27,416 bases of DNA from contig JAYMGJ010000684.1 in assembly GCA_037178675.1 (NCBI GenBank), positions 1-27,416 of the forward strand, written 5' to 3'. Below the pieces are notes generated by a model. The model made no database searches and was not told where the DNA came from. It saw only the letters and a program-made list of their open reading frames with translations. The position numbers and the translations under genes are program-made. Below, piece after piece: positions 26,588-27,416 of the stretch (positions are counted from its first letter, which is position 1; each line of letters begins with the position of its first letter). This stretch comes from Scleroderma bovista (lineage: Eukaryota > Basidiomycota > Agaricomycetes > Boletales > Sclerodermataceae).

Positions 26588-27416
26588 TGTCATATCCATA
26601 CTTTTCCCAGTCGCAACTCCAGTCTAACCCTGGCCCGCCTGACCACTCCTTAGGCATAGATGCAACTCCGGATGTAGTCTGGCCATCTCCAGCCCTATAG
26701 CTGCACTCCAGCTCAACTCCGGTCACTATGTCCATCTCCGCCTCAGGACTAACCCCTGTCTTCCTACAGACAGATCCGCAGTCTAACTCCTCCATGTCGG
26801 ACCTGTACCTACCATTAGTCGCTACTCTGGTTTCAGTCCGGCCACTCCCTTTGTCTGGTCTGCGACCTAGCCCAACTCCGGCTCAGGTCTGCTCCTGTTC
26901 CACTCCACTCCCTTAGCCTTGTCTGCAACGTAGCCCAACTCCGGCTGGTACATCCAACTCCGGCTCAGTTCTGCTCCTGCTCCTGCTCCGCTTCCTCTGT
27001 CAGGTCCACCAAAGGCTTAGGACATTTCCATGTCCAACTCCGGACCTTCCTCCGGCTACTCCGCCCTTCCTCCACCTGTGCACTCCCTCTGCTCTTGCAC
27101 TTCCTCCACTCGTGCACTTCCTCCGGTCCCACTTCCTCCAGTCCCACTTCCTCCGGTCCCACTTCCTCCAGTCCTGGACATCGCTCCGGACTTAACATTA
27201 GTTAAGTCCACCTCTGACCCTTACCTGTCCTCTTCCAACCTAGTTCCCTTGTCCCTGCTTTTCCTCCGTCGTCCCTGTAACTCTAGTTCCCCGTGTCTGC
27301 TTCCGCTCCGGTTTATTTTCCTGTCCCTGCTTTATTTTCTTGTACCTGGTTTATTTTCCTGTCTGCTTCTGCTCCATCCCTTGTCTCGACATTAAGATGT
27401 TTACTTGTCACCGTAT
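26588..27416 (+). repeat. LTR-B copy inserted in gag, runs off window
   Basis: It starts TGTCATATCC at 26588 and follows LTR-B to the window end within the shared tgtttacttgtcacc core. It has a duplicated block at about 26840-26980 (two copies of the gtctg...cccaactccgg region) and a 15-bp tandem cttcctcc(g/a)gtcccac at about 27113-27175. It retains more CCGG sites than the 6380 copy, so it may be younger. The 5' flank is agaaa; the right flank is outside the window. Confidence 0.85.
27113..27175 (+). repeat. 15-bp tandem repeat inside LTR-B
   Basis: About four copies of cttcctccggtccca with G/A variation. The 6380 copy has about two. It is a local expansion in the LTR, and the Leu/Pro/Val repeat it would encode is not part of a gene. 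Confidence 0.7.

Overview
The window looks like repeat-dense nuclear DNA of a mushroom-forming fungus (Basidiomycota, Agaricomycetes). The reasons are: a decayed kinase gene of the basidiomycete FunK1 type, GT-AG introns of about 47-81 nt, a Ty3/gypsy chromovirus with a C-terminal chromodomain, and copia-type fragments with fungal sequence character. Nothing bacterial, organellar or ribosomal is visible. Almost all of the window is transposable-element material in several nested layers; host genes survive only as broken pieces.

Layout. 1-440: unassigned sequence with a 9-bp microsatellite. 444-3595 (minus): eroded Ty3/gypsy element A (5' LTR-A, gag, protease, RT). Its 3' end is replaced in frame by a short copia fragment. 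A second, CpG-poor LTR-A piece lies at 3596-4045. 4289-4496: a repeat shared with 12037-12231. 4497-6054: a foldback element with arms of about 0.45-0.5 kb whose tips carry tRNA-like sequences. 6055-7328: two LTR-B copies facing each other. 7329-8012: a palindromic MITE-like element with CACTG termini. 8041-8760: satellite-like sequence. 8761-9838: a decayed host-like gene (Cys-rich motif, intron, probable coiled coil). 10567-12027 (plus): an internally deleted copia element. 12178-12900: degenerate tandem repeat. 13000-14795: LTR-like sequence plus unrecognised open frames. 15043-16320: GTGG-rich minisatellite, inverted across a perfect hairpin. 16329-17560: a solo LTR-B with perfect 5-bp target duplication that splits a small spliced gene (17633-17800). 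17955-20179 (minus): FunK1 kinase pseudogene. 20180-21831: an LTR / truncated gag / inverted-LTR unit. 21843-26587 (minus): chromovirus C, the best-preserved element, with 3' LTR, PPT, pol and gag. 26588-27416: another LTR-B, inserted into the gag of C and cut by the window edge.

How the parts relate. Element C has gag and pol in overlapping frames with a canonical TTTAAAA slip site just before the gag stop, so Gag-Pol was probably made by -1 frameshifting. Its pol frame is otherwise continuous but for two TGA stops. Element A, the copia element and the FunK1 gene show the same kind of lesion: most stops interrupting otherwise continuous frames are TGA, usually where Arg (CGA) fits. Together with CG-to-TG/CA differences between LTR copies, this points to deamination of methylated CpG, or a RIP-like process, as the main force decaying this locus. 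The most unusual structures are the in-frame gypsy-copia chimera, the two inverted TG...CA-ended units (4497-6054 and 20180-21831), and a cluster of GATA motifs in LTR-C.
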